Origin: Rohdeia sp041398665
GTDB taxonomy: Bacteria; Planctomycetota; UBA1135; GCA-002686595
Assembly: GCA_041398665.1 (NCBI GenBank)
Contig: JAWKUH010000021.1
Span: 25,181-89,180, forward strand
Direction of reading: 5' to 3'
Length of the DNA stretch: 64,000 bases
The notes under the pieces were generated by a model. The model did no database searches. It was given only the letters and a program-made list of their open reading frames with translations, and was not told where the DNA came from. The position numbers and the translations under genes were made by a program. Shown here piece by piece: positions 34,528 through 44,203 of the stretch. The number at the start of each line of letters is the position of its first letter. The stretch's first letter is position 1.

Positions 34528-36594
34528 GTGGCCCGCCGCCTCATCCTCCCCGTCGCCGCGATCGCGCTGCTCGCCTTCGTCGCAGCGGCTCTCGCGGCGA
34601 GCGGGCGCGGCTCCGGCGCGTTCGCGTGGCCGGTGCTCGCTCTCGGGTGCCTCGGTCCGATCGCGGCGTTGGGCGGCGGCACGGCGAACCTGTGGAAGAG
34701 CCTGTGGCTCGCGCTCGCGCTTTCGCCGCTGCTCGCGGCCGCCGTGCACGTCGCCTCGCGACTGGCGGTCGGGACGAGCGAGGTCGACCTCCCGCTCGCG
34801 AACGCGGTGGCACTCGCGGTGCTCGGCGCCGTTGCGCTCGCGGGACTCCGCGCGCGCGTCACCACGGACGGGCCGGGGCGCGCGGTCGTGCTCGGCTTCG
34901 TCTTCGCCGCCGTGCTCGGTGCGATCGCGGGGGCGGACGCCGCGCCGCTCGAACTCGACGGCGCCGAGGCGCGCGCCGCCGACCCCGCGGGACCGCGGCT
35001 GCCCGACCTCGAGCGCGTGGCCCTGCTCGGTGCCGCACGGCGCGGTCTTCCGCCGACCTCGCCGTTCGAGGCGGGGGCCGGGTTGCCGGGGCTCGAGGCC
35101 GTCCACGTCGCGCGCGCCGCCTGGTGCGAACTCGGAGGGCTCGGTCCGCGCGCCGAGGCGGCGGCGGAGGCCTCCGTCTTCCTGTTCGTCCTCGCCCTCG
35201 CCGGCGCGTACCTCGCGGCCGCGGTCGGTCGGAGAGGGGCGGGCAGCCTCGCGGGCGCACTCGTCGCGGGCCTCGCTCCGTTCGTCCTCGGCGTCGATCC
35301 GGGCGTCCTCGCCGGGACGTCCGCCGCGTTCGTCGGACTCGTCGCGTCCTGGCACGGCGCCGGAACGGGCGCGGAGGGCGAGGGTCGCGGACCTCTCGGG
35401 TGGCGGCTCGTCGCCGCCTTCTCGCTCGGCTGCGCGCTCCTCCTCGCGCCGGCCGCGGGCAGTGCGGGCCTCGTCGTCGCCGTGCTCGCGGCGATCGCGG
35501 GACCGGCCGCCGTCGATCGGATCCTGCCGTTGCTCGTCGCCGCGGTCCCTGGAGCCTGGAACCTCGCGGAGGAACTCGCGGAGACGGAGGCGACGGGGCC
35601 GCCCGCGCCCGTCTTCGGCGTCCGCCTGGCCGCCGCCTTCGTGCTCGTCGCGGCGGCGTGCGCACTCCTCGTCCCGAGGGAACGGCGCGCGCGCGCGCTC
35701 GTCCTCGTCTTCGTTGTCGCCGCCGCGATCTCGGGCGCCGCGCTCGCCGCGACGCTGCCCGAGTCGCACGGGCACGCGGTGTTCGCCCTCGACGCGACGT
35801 TCGGAGCGGTCCTCCTCGCCGCCGCGCTCGGCGCGGGGACGGAGAAGCGCGCCGCGACGCTCGACGTGCGGCGCGTCGCCTCCGCACTCGCACTCGTCGC
35901 TCTCGTCGGAGCGTGCGTCGTCGCCGCCCATCCTCGACTCGACGCGGCGATCGAGCGCGCGCGCCGACCGTCCGCACTCGTCGACGTCGGACCGGGACGC
36001 GTCGCTCCGATCGAGGACTCCGCGGAACGCATCGCGCAGGCCTTCGCGGGCGCTCCGCCCGAGACCGTCTACGACCCGCGCTGGAAGGAACCGCGCGACG
36101 TCGAGAGTCCCGACGGTCCGGAGCGTGCGGACGTGCTCCGCTTCCTCGCCGAGGACGGACGCGTGCGTCGCGCCGACCCGGTCGTCGTCGTCGACCCGAC
36201 CGCGACGACGCCGCGCTACGGCCGCGGCGTCGAGCTGCGTGACGCTCGGCTCCCGCACGAGGTCTCCGCGATCGCCCAGCTCGACGTCTACGTCGATCGC
36301 ATTCGCGCGGGCAGCGCACCGCCGACGCCCGAGCACGCGGAGCGGACCGCCGCGGTCTCCGCGCTGCTGCGCGACGACCAGTTCCTCACGCCCGTCATGC
36401 GCCGCGGCTTCACGAGCCTCGGCCGGCCCGTCGTGCTCGTCGTCGGCGCGCGCGAGCGCCGACTCTCCCACCGCGTCCGCGTCGACCGCGCCCCCGAGGA
36501 ATTGGGCTTCGTCCGCGCGCGGAGCTTCGGCGACACCGTGCTCTACGCCTGGCCCGCGGAGTTCGCCGCCGAACTCTCGCAGGACGCCCCCTGA
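34528..36594 (+). CDS. Multi-pass membrane protein with a large soluble C-terminal domain, function unknown
   Basis: A 688-residue protein. Residues 1 to about 430 contain about ten hydrophobic segments very rich in Ala, Leu, Val and Gly. The last 200-250 residues are hydrophilic (DPTATTPRYGRGVELRDARL and onwards) and probably periplasmic. The layout recalls GT39/GT83-like glycosyltransferases or O-antigen polymerase-like proteins, but I find no catalytic acidic motif, so no function is assigned. A GTG start at 34528 is preferred over earlier in-frame starts because it begins at the first membrane segment and has a -10-like box 6 bases upstream. It is 57 bp before another membrane protein gene. 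Confidence 0.65.
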   Translation: MARRLILPVAAIALLAFVAAALAASGRGSGAFAWPVLALGCLGPIAALGGGTANLWKSLWLALALSPLLAAAVHVASRLAVGTSEVDLPLANAVALAVLGAVALAGLRARVTTDGPGRAVVLGFVFAAVLGAIAGADAAPLELDGAEARAADPAGPRLPDLERVALLGAARRGLPPTSPFEAGAGLPGLEAVHVARAAWCELGGLGPRAEAAAEASVFLFVLALAGAYLAAAVGRRGAGSLAGALVAGLAPFVLGVDPGVLAGTSAAFVGLVASWHGAGTGAEGEGRGPLGWRLVAAFSLGCALLLAPAAGSAGLVVAVLAAIAGPAAVDRILPLLVAAVPGAWNLAEELAETEATGPPAPVFGVRLAAAFVLVAAACALLVPRERRARALVLVFVVAAAISGAALAATLPESHGHAVFALDATFGAVLLAAALGAGTEKRAATLDVRRVASALALVALVGACVVAAHPRLDAAIERARRPSALVDVGPGRVAPIEDSAERIAQAFAGAPPETVYDPRWKEPRDVESPDGPERADVLRFLAEDGRVRRADPVVVVDPTATTPRYGRGVELRDARLPHEVSAIAQLDVYVDRIRAGSAPPTPEHAERTAAVSALLRDDQFLTPVMRRGFTSLGRPVVLVVGARERRLSHRVRVDRAPEELGFVRARSFGDTVLYAWPAEFAAELSQDAP

Positions 36595-36639
36595 GTTCGC
36601 TCGTTCCGCCCGCCGCTGCGCCGCACCGCCGTCGCTCGC

Positions 36640-36645
36640 TACGCT
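36640..36645 (+). promoter_or_regulatory. -10-like box TACGCT next to a start codon
   Basis: GC-TACGCT ends 6 bases before the ATG at 36652; leaderless pattern. Confidence 0.45.
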
Positions 36646-36651
36646 GCTCGC

Positions 36652-38367
36652 ATGTCGCTCCGACCCAGGTCTCTCGAACACGGCGACCGACTCGTCGCGC
36701 GCGCCGTGTTCTGGATCCTGCTCGGCGTCCTGACGGTGACGTTCACCGGTGCGCCCGGCGACCAGGACCGGGTCGGTGAGCTGCACTACCAGACGACGCG
36801 CTCGATCGCGCTCGGACAGGGGCTCGTCGTCGGCGACGAGACGCCCGAGGGACGCACGCTGCTCTCCGAGGGCTTCCGCGTCGTCCCGACGCCGCACGGA
36901 GGCGTCGCGCAGGTCGAGCCGATGGCTGCCCTCACGGGCGTCCCGTTCTACTGGGCGGGGAGCGCCGTCTCGTTGCTCTTCCCGGGCATCGAGCAGCGCA
37001 ACGCCGAGTCGTCGCCGGGATTCGCCGGCGGACGCAGCGAGTACTTCGCGCACCTGTTCGTCGGTTGGCGCGGTCCGCTGTTCGTCGCGCTCGCCGCGTG
37101 GATCGTCTGTCTCGCGAGCCTGCGCCTCGGTGTCGGACGCGCCGCCGGTTTCCTGTGCTCGCTCGCGCTCGGACTGTCCACCTACATGTGGCCGGCGTCG
37201 ACGTCCTGGGGCAGCGGAGCGCAGGCCGCACTCTTCGCCGCGGCGTCGCTCTACGCGCTCCTGCTCGTCCGCGACCGCTTCTACCAACTGCGCGCGCCCG
37301 GCCCGTGGCACTGGCTGTTCCTCGGTGCGGCGCTCGGCGCCGCGGTCGCGACGCAGCCGCTCTTCCTGCCCGCGTCGATCGCGCTCGCGACGAGCGCGGT
37401 GCGCATGACCGTGCGCGGTCGCAAGCGACTGTGGTCGATGCCGCTGCTCAAGGGCGAGGCCGGCGCGAAGCGGACCGTCGTCGACCTCGTCTGGTTCGCG
37501 ATCCCGGTGGCGGTCGCCGGCGCCCTGTGGTGGTGGGGGCAGGACGCGCGGACGGGAGGAGCGGGCATCGCGCCGTGGGTCGAGACCTGGCGCACGAAGT
37601 TGCTCGCGCCGTCGCAGTGGCCCGCCGAGGTCGCCGGCGTCCTCGCGTCACCGGGCAAGGGCATCTTCTGGCTCGCGCCGCTCGTCGTGCTCGCACCGTT
37701 CGGTTGGTACCGCTTCCGGAAGGAGCTCCGCCTCCTCGCGTTCACGTTGCTCGCCCCCTTGCTCGCGCTCTCCGCGTCGGCGGCCTTCGGCGAGTGGGTC
37801 GACGTGGGCATCTTCGAGCCGCTCGGGACGCTGCCCGCACTCGTGCTCGTGTGGCCGGCCGTCGCGAGCGGCGTCGACGCCCTGCGCTCGAACGTCGTCT
37901 GGCGCAGCGCGGCCGTCGCGCTGGGCTGTCTCGGCACGGTCACGAACGTCGGCGGCGTCCTCGTCAGCCGCTCGGCCTGGCTCGACGTCGTCACCCAGGC
38001 GCAGGTCGATCTCGCGCCGACGGACGAAGAGCCCGCGCCGGGTTCGCGCGCCTTCGCCCACCGCGTCGCCTGGGACTGGCGCACGGCGGCGCCGTGGGTC
38101 GGCTGGCGCATGGTCCGCCACCGCACCGCCGCGGCGCAGGGCGGCTTCGCCTCGGAAGTCTTCCCGAGCGCGCAGGTCGTGCTCGTGGAGGGTCCCCACG
38201 TCTACCGGACGCGGGGCACGCGCGACGTCGAATTCCGGCACCTCGCCTGGGTCGACCTCGAGGAGCGCCTCTCGGGAGCGGTCTGGCCGGTGCTGCTGCT
38301 CGTGCTCGTGGTGGTGGGGCTCGGAGGGGTCCAGGCCGCGAGCGGGCTCGATCCGGCCTGCCCCTGA
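36652..38367 (+). CDS. Multi-pass membrane protein, glycosyltransferase-like topology
   Basis: A 571-residue protein with about ten hydrophobic segments, including one at the extreme C-terminus (AVWPVLLLVLVVVGLGGVQA). After the first span comes a periplasmic loop with GELHYQTTRSIALGQGL, reminiscent of the first loop of dolichyl-phosphate-mannose transferase-like proteins (a charged HYxxxxxxA segment), and LSTYMWPASTSWGSG later. This is weak evidence for a polyprenyl-sugar transferase; no firm motif is seen. It follows the membrane protein at 34528 and precedes a secreted protein gene; the three may serve one envelope pathway. Confidence 0.65.
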   Translation: MSLRPRSLEHGDRLVARAVFWILLGVLTVTFTGAPGDQDRVGELHYQTTRSIALGQGLVVGDETPEGRTLLSEGFRVVPTPHGGVAQVEPMAALTGVPFYWAGSAVSLLFPGIEQRNAESSPGFAGGRSEYFAHLFVGWRGPLFVALAAWIVCLASLRLGVGRAAGFLCSLALGLSTYMWPASTSWGSGAQAALFAAASLYALLLVRDRFYQLRAPGPWHWLFLGAALGAAVATQPLFLPASIALATSAVRMTVRGRKRLWSMPLLKGEAGAKRTVVDLVWFAIPVAVAGALWWWGQDARTGGAGIAPWVETWRTKLLAPSQWPAEVAGVLASPGKGIFWLAPLVVLAPFGWYRFRKELRLLAFTLLAPLLALSASAAFGEWVDVGIFEPLGTLPALVLVWPAVASGVDALRSNVVWRSAAVALGCLGTVTNVGGVLVSRSAWLDVVTQAQVDLAPTDEEPAPGSRAFAHRVAWDWRTAAPWVGWRMVRHRTAAAQGGFASEVFPSAQVVLVEGPHVYRTRGTRDVEFRHLAWVDLEERLSGAVWPVLLLVLVVVGLGGVQAASGLDPACP

Positions 38368-38512
38368 CCGGTCCCGTCCCCGTCGGCGGGTGACGGTTCC
38401 GCCGCCCGTGCCCCCGGGAAACCCGCCGGGGCGGGGTCGGTGCGGGACCACCGGCGAGCGGCGCCGGGACGGCGGGCTCAGGCGCCGCCCGCAGGGGCCC
38501 GATAGGTGGGAC

Positions 38513-39340
38513 GTGGCTCCTCCGCTCCCGGCCCTGACGCACCCGAGACTCGGTGCCGCGCTCGTCGCGCTCGTCGCCGGCGCGTTCGCGATGCAGGAGC
38601 CCCCGCGGTCCGCCGACGACGGCGACGCCGAGATCGCGGCGCGGCGGCGCGACGCCGTCGTGCTCGGGTGCCGGACCGACCGCTCCGGGTCGAGACGCTG
38701 CGCGCAGGGCGAGACGCGAGGACGCACCGGCCTGCTCGTTCGCTACGTCGCGCTCGACGGCGGCGACGGACGGCTGCTCCACCTCGAGCTGTCGTTGCCG
38801 GGTGTCGACGGGGCCGTCCACCTCGTCGAGGAGCGCCGCTCGGAGGAGCTCCGCATCGTCCACCGCGAGGTCACGCGCGGCCGAGGACGCACGCTGCGCG
38901 TGACGGTGCCGCTCGAAGGCCCGGCGGACTTCGTGACCTACGGCGAGGGCGAGACGCTGCGGCGCGAGGTCGCGGTACCGGACGGCGCGACGGGACCGCT
39001 GGAGCGACTCGAGAGCGAGCGGGAGGGGAGTGTCGAGCCCGGACCGTTCCTCGTCCTCGACCCGCTCTCCGGCCGGTTCGAACACCTCGTCGCGCGGCGC
39101 TTCGAGCTGCCCCTCGGTGGGGTGCTCTGGACCCACGGTGACTCGACGGGAGCGCTCCGATCGGCCGCGCTCTTCCGCCGCGGCGAGCTCGTCGCGTGGT
39201 GCCCCTCGCCCGGTCGAGGCATCGCGGGCGCCGTCGATCCCGAACGCTTCGAGGTGCTCCGGAGCGCCGCGGAAGCCGCGGACGCGACCGAGGCAGCGGC
39301 GCCGCGAGCGCACGACGCGTCGAGCGACGGCGACGAATGA
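38513..39340 (+). CDS. Secreted protein of unknown function
   Basis: About 275 residues from the GTG at 38513, which gives a signal-peptide-like start (HPRLGAALVALVAGAFAMQ). The mature part is strand-rich and strongly charged (LLHLELSLPGVDGAVHLVEE, RTLRVTVPLEGPADFVTYGE) and ends in an Ala/Asp-rich tail. No family is recognised. The frame is open back to 38390, but the extra N-terminus is Arg/Gly/Pro-rich and unlikely to be coding. A 10-bp perfect hairpin lies 8 bases after the stop. Confidence 0.55.
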   Translation: MAPPLPALTHPRLGAALVALVAGAFAMQEPPRSADDGDAEIAARRRDAVVLGCRTDRSGSRRCAQGETRGRTGLLVRYVALDGGDGRLLHLELSLPGVDGAVHLVEERRSEELRIVHREVTRGRGRTLRVTVPLEGPADFVTYGEGETLRREVAVPDGATGPLERLESEREGSVEPGPFLVLDPLSGRFEHLVARRFELPLGGVLWTHGDSTGALRSAALFRRGELVAWCPSPGRGIAGAVDPERFEVLRSAAEAADATEAAAPRAHDASSDGDE

Positions 39341-39347
39341 CGCGAAC

Positions 39348-39374
39348 GACACCGTTCCTGGAGCGAACGGTGTC
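39348..39374 (+). terminator. Hairpin after the secreted protein gene
   Basis: GACACCGTTC (39348-39357) and its exact reverse complement (39365-39374) with a 7-base loop. Confidence 0.6.
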
Positions 39375-39587
39375 ACCGACGGGGCTCGACGGGCGAACTC
39401 GAAGGTGGTCCGCCCGTGCGACGGTCGCGACGCCACAATGGTTCGGCGCGCCTCGCGCAGTAGCATCCCCCCGTCCGAGCGGTGCGGGATCGGTCCGACG
39501 ACCCCGCCCGCACCGCCTGCAACCCCGTCCGAGCGGCCGCGGACCCCGCGAGACCCGGCGAGAGCGTTCTCCTCCGCGACCCCGATC

Positions 39588-41474
39588 GTGCCCATCCCCA
39601 AGGAACCGCGCGCGCGGACCCGCCACCACGGTGGGTGCCGCGCGCCGAGACTTCACGGCGCCGCTCCGAGCGCCCGCGCCCCGTTCACGAACCCGGGCGC
39701 CCTGCACGCGGTCGTCCTGTCCGGAGCGCTCGCCGCGGCGGCGCTCCTCGGGGCGTGCAAGAGCGCCGAGGAGTACGCGGCCGCCGCCGACTCCGACGTG
39801 TACGCCCTGGTGGCGGCCCGTCGCGCCGCGCTCGTGGCGGACCCCGACGCCTTCTCGATCGAGCCTCCGGCGAACAGCCTGCGCCAGCGCATCCTCGCGG
39901 CGGACGCGGGCGGCGAGGCGCTCGAGATCGAGCCGCTCGAGCTCGGCGACGCACTCGAGATCGCGTTCGAGAACAGCCGCGACGCGTCCGACCGACGCGA
40001 GCAGCTCTACCGCGCGGCGCTCGATCTGACGCTCGAGCGCTGGCGCTTCGGTTGGCAGCCGACCGCGGGCGCGAGCGCGAACCTCTCGGGCAGTCTCGAG
40101 GAGACGGAGAGCTGGAGCGGCGGCGCCGACCTCGGGCTCACGAAGCTGCTCGGTTCGGGAGCGCGCATCGTCGGCGGCATCGGCATCTCGCTGTTCGAGA
40201 ACCTGCTCGGTTCGGACGGCGTGGGCTCCGGCTCGGACTTCAGTCTGTCGGTGAACCAGCCGCTGCTGCGCGGCTTCGGCTTCCGCATCACGACGGAACC
40301 GCTGACGCAGGCCGAGCGCGACCTCGTCTACGAGGTGCGTTCGTACGAGCGCTTCCGCCGCACCTTCGCGTTCGACGTCGCGACGCGCTACTTCCGCCTG
40401 CTCCAGGCGATCGACAGCGTGAAGAACGAGATCGCGAACCAGGAGAGCGTCGAGCTCGTGGCGCGCCGCAACGAGGCGCTCTCGCGCGCGGGCCGGCTCT
40501 CCGACATCGAGCTCGACCAGGCCAAGCAGAACCAGCTGACCGCGCTGAACCGCGTCATCGACGCCCAGCAGGACCTCGAGTCGCAGATCGACGACTTCAA
40601 GCTGTTCCTCGGCCTCCCGATCTCGGCCGCGATCGAGTTCGACTCGGGCGAGCTCGAGCGACTCGGCGAGTCCGAGCTCGAGGAGGTCGAACTCTCCGAG
40701 GACGAGGCGGTCGCGATCGCGCTCTCCGGTCGACTCGACTACCTCAACTCGGTGGATCGCGTGGACGACGCGCGCCGCCGCGCGGAGATCGCGGAGGACG
40801 CGCTGCGCGGCGGACTCGGACTGGTCGCGCAGGTGAACGGCTCGAGCGACTCGAACCAGCCGCTCGACTACCGCCCCGAGAACGTGGGTTGGAGCGTCGG
40901 CCTCGACCTCGACCTGCCGATCGACCAGCTCCCCGAGCGCAACTCCTACCGCTCCGCGTTGATCTCGCTCGACGCGACACGCCGCGGTGCCGAGGAATTC
41001 GCCGACTCCGTGACCGTCGCGGTGCGCGACGCGCTCCGCAACCTCGCGAGCCGTGCCGAGGCGTTCAGCATCCAGGACCGTTCGGCGCAGCTCGCCGAAC
41101 GGCGCGTCGCGAGTGCGTCGCGCAACCTCGAGGCGGGTCGCGCCCAGACGCGCGACCTGCTCGAGTCGCAGCAGTCGCTGCTCGACGCGCGCAACGCGCG
41201 GACGCGCGCGCTCATCGACTTCCGCCTGGCACAACTCGGTTTCTGGCGCGACCTCGAGGTGCTCAGCGTCGAGAACGGTCGTATCGAGCCCGACGGCGAG
41301 GCGCTCGCGCAGGCGCTTGCGCTCGTCCACGCGGACGGTGTCGCGGACGGCGACGCGAGATCCTCGGGGGACGGTGAGGTGGGGGACGGCGAGGTCGAGA
41401 ACGGTGCGGTCGACGACGAGCCGGTCGACGACGGGGACGACGCGAGCGAGGGCGCCGAGGGCGCCGGGAACTGA
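39588..41474 (+). CDS. TolC-family outer-membrane efflux lipoprotein
   Basis: A 628-residue outer-membrane channel protein. The predicted lipobox LLGAC lies after a hydrophobic run (VVLSGALAAAALLGACKS), followed by two OEP repeats. Each OEP repeat has a strand pair (SANLSGSLEETESWSGGADL; FSLSVNQPLLRGFGF) and long coiled-coil helices (RNLEAGRAQTRDLLESQQSL), the TolC pattern. An acidic tail of about 45 residues ends the chain. It should form the outer duct for the adaptor and MacB-like pump encoded next (6 bp to the adaptor gene). The GTG at 39588 is the first plausible in-frame start after a TAGCAT box at 39461; the exact start is uncertain. Confidence 0.82.
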   Translation: MPIPKEPRARTRHHGGCRAPRLHGAAPSARAPFTNPGALHAVVLSGALAAAALLGACKSAEEYAAAADSDVYALVAARRAALVADPDAFSIEPPANSLRQRILAADAGGEALEIEPLELGDALEIAFENSRDASDRREQLYRAALDLTLERWRFGWQPTAGASANLSGSLEETESWSGGADLGLTKLLGSGARIVGGIGISLFENLLGSDGVGSGSDFSLSVNQPLLRGFGFRITTEPLTQAERDLVYEVRSYERFRRTFAFDVATRYFRLLQAIDSVKNEIANQESVELVARRNEALSRAGRLSDIELDQAKQNQLTALNRVIDAQQDLESQIDDFKLFLGLPISAAIEFDSGELERLGESELEEVELSEDEAVAIALSGRLDYLNSVDRVDDARRRAEIAEDALRGGLGLVAQVNGSSDSNQPLDYRPENVGWSVGLDLDLPIDQLPERNSYRSALISLDATRRGAEEFADSVTVAVRDALRNLASRAEAFSIQDRSAQLAERRVASASRNLEAGRAQTRDLLESQQSLLDARNARTRALIDFRLAQLGFWRDLEVLSVENGRIEPDGEALAQALALVHADGVADGDARSSGDGEVGDGEVENGAVDDEPVDDGDDASEGAEGAGN

Positions 41475-41480
41475 CGAACC

Positions 41481-43424
41481 ATGAAGACACGGACCATCAT
41501 CCTCGTCGCCCTGGTCGCGGCACTCGCGGTCGGCGCGTTCGCGCTGCGCGACACGCTGTTCGGATCCGACGACGGCGTCGCGATCAAGGGCGTGCCCGTT
41601 CGACGCGGACCGCTCGAGATCTCGGTGCTCGAGACGGGCAACCTCAAGGCGGCGAAGTCGATCTCGCTGCGCTCGGAGATCGAGGGGCGCTCGACGATCC
41701 TCTACCTCATCGACGAGGGCGAGCTCGTCCAGGAGGGCACGCTCCTGTGCGAACTCGACACGACCAGCATGGTCGACGAGCGCATCAACCAGGAGATCAA
41801 CGTCCGCAACGCGGAGAGCGCGCGCATCAAGTCGGAGAAGGCGCTCGAGATCCAGAAGAGCCAGAACGAGAGCGACCTGGCTTCGGCCGAACGGCAGCTC
41901 GAGTTCGCGCGCCTCGACCTCGAGAAGTACGTGGGCGTGATGGGGACGGAGGACGGCGGCGTCGCCACCGGACCCGCGGACGAGCCGGCGAAGGGGCCGA
42001 GCGCCGACCAGGACGAAGCGTCCGAGCTCGCCGAACTGACCGCGCTCGGCGAACGCGGCCAGGAGATCAACGACCGTGAGAACGAAGTGCTCGTCGCCGA
42101 CGAGGAACTGAAGCGCGCCCAGGACAAGCTGAAGTGGTCCGAGGAGCTCTTCGTGGACGGTTTCCTCACGCGGACCGAGCTCGAGGCCGACCGCCTCGCC
42201 GAGAAGCGTGCGGTCATCCGACTCGAGCAGACGAAGCGCGCACTCGAGCTCTTCCTCGCCTACGACGACCCTCGCCAGGTGAAGAGCCTCGAGGCCGACG
42301 TCGTGGAGGCGGAGCGCGAGCTCGAGCGCGTGAAGCTCCAGAACGACGCGCGCCTCGTCGACTACGAGGCCGACCTCGAGTCGAAGATCCGCAAGTACGA
42401 GCTCGAGGTCGAGAAGTTCAAGAAGCTCGAGGACCAGCTCGGCAAGGCGAAGATCTACGCGCCGGTCGCCGGCATGGTGGTCTACGCGAAGGAGCAGGGG
42501 AACCGCTGGTCGGGCGGTGAGCCCGTCGCCGAGGGCAAGGAGGTGCGCGAGCGCCAGGAGATCATCACGATCCCGTCCGCCGGCGACATGCTCGTCGAGG
42601 CCTCGGTGCACGAGTCCGTGCTCGAACAGGTGCGGGTCGGCCAGAACGTGAAGATCACGGTCGACGCGCTGCCCGAACGCGAGTTCAACGGCATCGTCAA
42701 GTTCAAGGCCGTGCTCCCCGACCAGAACAGCTTCTGGGCGAACCCCGACCTGCGCGTCTACCGCACGGAGATCTCCGTCACCGACGCGGACCCCGCGATG
42801 CGGCCCGGCATGACCTGCGCCATCCGCGTGCTCGTCGAGAACGTCGCGGACTGCATCTACATCCCGCTGCAGGCGCGCTTCTTCCGCGGCGAGCAGGCCG
42901 TCGTGTTCGTGCGCGACGAGGGCGGCATCGAGCTGCGCGACGTCGAGCTCGGCGTCTACAACGAGTCGTGGATCCAGGTGAAGTCCGGACTCGAGGAGGG
43001 CGAGATCGTCCTCATGTCGGCGCCGCCGGGCTTCGACCTGTCGGACGCGCCGCCTCCGCCGAAGTCGTTGGAACCCGACGGTCCTCCCGGCACCGCGGAA
43101 GGCGGACCCGACCGCTCGACGCCCGGCGCCGGCTCCCAGGGCTTCGGACAGGGCGGAGCGAGCGAGGGCGCGGGGCCCGGCGCTGGCGCGTTCCGCGGAC
43201 CGAGCGGCGGAACTCCGCCGGAGGGCTTCGACCCCTCGCGCATGCGACCGGGCGGTCGGCGCGGCGGACGCGGTCCCGGCGGCGACGGTGCGGGAGCTCC
43301 TTCGTCGGGTGCACCCGGTGCGAGCGACGGCGGCAGTGGAGCCGCTCCGTCGGACGCGGGCGCTCGTGTCGACGGTGCCGCGGGCGCCGCACCTTCCGGC
43401 GAGAGCGCGGAGACGCCGAAGTGA
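41481..43424 (+). CDS. HlyD/MacA-type periplasmic adaptor subunit
   Basis: A 647-residue membrane-fusion protein: one N-terminal anchor (TIILVALVAALAVGAFAL), a biotinyl-lipoyl half (GPLEISVLETGNLKAAKSIS), a long coiled-coil hairpin of roughly 250 residues and the second lipoyl half (KIYAPVAGMVVYAKEQGNRW). The beta-barrel and membrane-proximal domains follow. The last 110 residues are a Gly/Pro/Ser/Arg-rich low-complexity tail (from about 535), absent from typical MacA proteins. It links the MacB-like transporter to the TolC-like channel. Its stop overlaps the GTG of the ATPase gene (GTGA), so they are translationally coupled. Confidence 0.88.
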   Translation: MKTRTIILVALVAALAVGAFALRDTLFGSDDGVAIKGVPVRRGPLEISVLETGNLKAAKSISLRSEIEGRSTILYLIDEGELVQEGTLLCELDTTSMVDERINQEINVRNAESARIKSEKALEIQKSQNESDLASAERQLEFARLDLEKYVGVMGTEDGGVATGPADEPAKGPSADQDEASELAELTALGERGQEINDRENEVLVADEELKRAQDKLKWSEELFVDGFLTRTELEADRLAEKRAVIRLEQTKRALELFLAYDDPRQVKSLEADVVEAERELERVKLQNDARLVDYEADLESKIRKYELEVEKFKKLEDQLGKAKIYAPVAGMVVYAKEQGNRWSGGEPVAEGKEVRERQEIITIPSAGDMLVEASVHESVLEQVRVGQNVKITVDALPEREFNGIVKFKAVLPDQNSFWANPDLRVYRTEISVTDADPAMRPGMTCAIRVLVENVADCIYIPLQARFFRGEQAVVFVRDEGGIELRDVELGVYNESWIQVKSGLEEGEIVLMSAPPGFDLSDAPPPPKSLEPDGPPGTAEGGPDRSTPGAGSQGFGQGGASEGAGPGAGAFRGPSGGTPPEGFDPSRMRPGGRRGGRGPGGDGAGAPSSGAPGASDGGSGAAPSDAGARVDGAAGAAPSGESAETPK

Positions 43425-44152
43425 CGACGACCGGGGCCACCGCGTACCCCACGCGCGTCCCGCGCAAGTGGGACCGTCCCGCCGTCGCGCGGCTCGACCG
43501 CGTCAGCAAGGTCTACGGCGACGGAGCGGGCCGCGTCACCGCGCTCGAGGAGTTCACCTTCGAGTTCCGGCAGGGCGAGTACTGGGCGATCATGGGCAGC
43601 TCGGGCTCGGGCAAGTCGACGCTCCTCAACATCCTGGGTTGCATCGATCGCCCGAGCCACGGCGACTACTACGTGCGCGAGACGCGCACGGCCGACCTCG
43701 ACGACGACGACCTCAGCGAGCTGCGTTCGCGCGAACTCGGATTCGTCTTCCAGTCGTACAACCTGATCCCGCAGCTCGACGTGATCGAGAACATCACCGT
43801 CCCGCTGCTCTACCAGGACGAGCCGCCGAAGGACGGGATGGAGCGCGCGAAGATGCTCGCCGACCGCGTCGGACTCGGCAGTCGCCTCACGCACCGGCCC
43901 AAGGAGCTCTCCGGCGGTCAGCAGCAGCGCGTCGCGATCGCGCGCGCGCTCATCAACGACCCCGCGCTGATCCTCGCGGACGAGGCGACGGGCAACCTCG
44001 ACAGCAAGACCGCGCTCGAGATCCTCGAGCTCTTCGACGAGCTGAACGCCGAGGGCAAGACCATCATCCTGGTCACGCACGAGACAGACGTGGGCGAGCG
44101 CGCCCAGCACCTCCTCAGGCTCCGCGACGGCCGCATCGACACCGTCGAGTGA
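43421..44152 (+). CDS. ABC transporter ATP-binding protein, MacB/LolD type
   Basis: A 243-residue ATPase with Walker A GSSGSGKST, Q-loop FQSYNLIP, signature LSGGQQQRVAIARAL, Walker B ALILADEATGNLD and switch His in LVTHETD. The MacB/LolD/FtsE subgroup usually reads DEPTGNLD; here Pro is Ala. In this group the ATPase drives a mechanotransmission permease rather than a pore. A GTG start overlaps the adaptor stop by 4 bases; about 25 extra residues precede the first domain strand. The permease gene follows 51 bp later. Confidence 0.93.
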   Translation: MTTTGATAYPTRVPRKWDRPAVARLDRVSKVYGDGAGRVTALEEFTFEFRQGEYWAIMGSSGSGKSTLLNILGCIDRPSHGDYYVRETRTADLDDDDLSELRSRELGFVFQSYNLIPQLDVIENITVPLLYQDEPPKDGMERAKMLADRVGLGSRLTHRPKELSGGQQQRVAIARALINDPALILADEATGNLDSKTALEILELFDELNAEGKTIILVTHETDVGERAQHLLRLRDGRIDTVE

Positions 44153-44203
44153 CCTCACCGCCGTCCGCCGTAGGACGGCTCCAACGACGCACCGCACCGC
44201 TCC

